From the NCBI GenBank assembly GCA_964605095.1, contig CAZSBS010000013.1:1-33228 (forward strand): a DNA stretch of 33,228 nucleotides, in the 5' to 3' direction. This document shows, one piece after another, positions 32,739 to 33,228 of the stretch (positions are counted from its first letter, which is position 1; each line of letters starts with the position of its first letter). The stretch is from JAUWQU01 sp964605095. Lineage in GTDB: Bacteria; Planctomycetota; Phycisphaerae; SM23-33. A model generated the notes under the pieces. The model did not search any database, was not told the origin of the DNA, and saw nothing but the letters and a program-made list of their open reading frames with translations. A program made the translations under genes and the position numbers.

Positions 32739-32770
32739 TGATGTCTGATAACTGATGTCTGATAACTGAT
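32739..32770. repeat. Two tandem 14-bp repeats upstream of the antitoxin promoter
   Basis: TGATGTCTGATAAC occurs at 32739-32752 and 32753-32766, followed by a partial TGAT. It lies 28 bp upstream of the extended -10 box. It could be an operator but similar strings are common as simple repeats. From 32771 to 32949 I see no gene, only GC-rich palindromic sequence. Confidence 0.55.
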
Positions 32771-32949
32771 AGGGAATTTGATTCTGGGTTGGCCCTCGGG
32801 CTGGCCCCGCCGGGGCAGGCCCCACCTGGGCTGGCGAGGGGCTGTGCCCGGCGGGCGGAGGGTTACTGTCCCGCATGCGAAGCGAAGAAAACACGCTTAC
32901 GAAACAGCCCCAAACCATGCCGCCGGTCGAAGCGACGTCGTTGCTGTAA

Positions 32950-33182
32950 TTTGGAGTGCGGCGAGCTCTCGCCGCTTTGTTATATCGCGGAGCGATGCTG
33001 TTTCTTTTTCTTCTTCTGCTGTTACACCGTTGTTGCTGCTGTTGTTTTCGTTACGCCGTTATCGCAGCATAAAAGTGTCTTGCTCTTGGCGTAGTACGAC
33101 AAGGCGGCGACGGGGGACGGTTTGCCGTGTTCGTCGTCGCTCCGCGACGTGCAAAAGCGGCGAGAACTCGCCGCACTCCAAA
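32950..33182. mobile_element. MITE-like element, 233 bp, with about 30-bp terminal inverted repeats
   Basis: TTTGGAGTGCGGCGAG at the left end matches the inverse complement of the right end over 28 of 29 bases, and an inner TCGCGGAGCGA/TCGCTCCGCGA pair extends the match. Each end itself folds: GCGGCGAG/CTCGCCGC with a 2-nt centre. No coding sequence for a transposase and no target duplication are seen. After 33182 only 46 bases remain, without a feature. Confidence 0.65.
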
Positions 33183-33228
33183 GAAGGCTTCGCCCCGTCA
33201 GCCGCCGCCAGCGTCGAGGCTGGACTTG

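Noticed and set aside
32667..32918. Minus-strand 83-residue frame with SNPPPAGHSPSP
   Set aside because: Pro/Ala-rich low-complexity frame over repeats and the antitoxin promoter, with no homology signal.
1..33228. CRISPR arrays, tRNA or rRNA genes
   Set aside because: I looked for regularly spaced direct repeats and cloverleaf or rRNA-like sequence by eye and found none; the repeats present are isolated palindromes or short tandem units.

Overview
The window looks like a scaffolded metagenome or draft assembly piece (two runs of exactly 100 N at 13903-14002 and 21332-21431) from a GC-rich planctomycete, most likely of the Phycisphaerae type. The reasons are a secreted peptidase with a dockerin-like repeat plus PEP-CTERM tail, two large secreted beta-propeller/c-type cytochromes of the kind typical of planctomycetes, an orphan Hcp protein, a zinc-ribbon/transmembrane trypsin-like protease, and many short palindromic repeats. 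This assignment is inference from gene content; no marker RNA gene is present.

Layout. 107-4530 (minus): an Hcp-like protein immediately followed by a cysteine-desulfurase-like PLP enzyme, a class III aminotransferase, and a NYN-domain nuclease-like gene. The NYN gene sits behind a consensus-like promoter, a short structured leader and an intrinsic terminator. 4790-7892 (plus): a proteostasis operon tig-clpP-clpP with a hairpin-rich leader. 8016-8711 (plus): a lipoprotein. 8824-11235 (minus): an M28 peptidase (PEP-CTERM) and a radical SAM protein. 11564-16524 (plus): two paralogous tri-heme HzsA-related secreted cytochromes, the second lacking its 5' end in a gap and carrying a repeat-encoded C-terminus. 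16833-18181: a URO-D-family protein and a sugar-binding-domain remnant. 18254-23590 (minus): protease, coaE, rho, then mntP. 23922-28305: a divergent pair of secreted proteins (GH123/DUF4091-like and TPR). 28562-30664: a WbpM/CapD-type nucleotide-sugar dehydratase. 30801-31382: an unknown helical protein. 31941-32670: a RelE-type toxin-antitoxin locus whose toxin is broken.

The clearest unusual structure is at 31957-32240: a 266-bp hairpin-rich, non-coding element with perfect 25-bp terminal inverted repeats and a 9-bp target-site duplication lies inside the relE toxin gene. Removing the element and one duplication rebuilds an 87-codon frame exactly. Two further MITE-like elements (16501-16698, 32950-33182) and a REP-like element absorbed in frame into the protease gene show that small non-autonomous repeats repeatedly reshape genes here. 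Other points worth attention are the promoter-leader-terminator arrangement before the NYN gene and a ClpP pair with complementary active-site changes (altered motif next to Ser in one, Asn in place of the triad Asp in the other).
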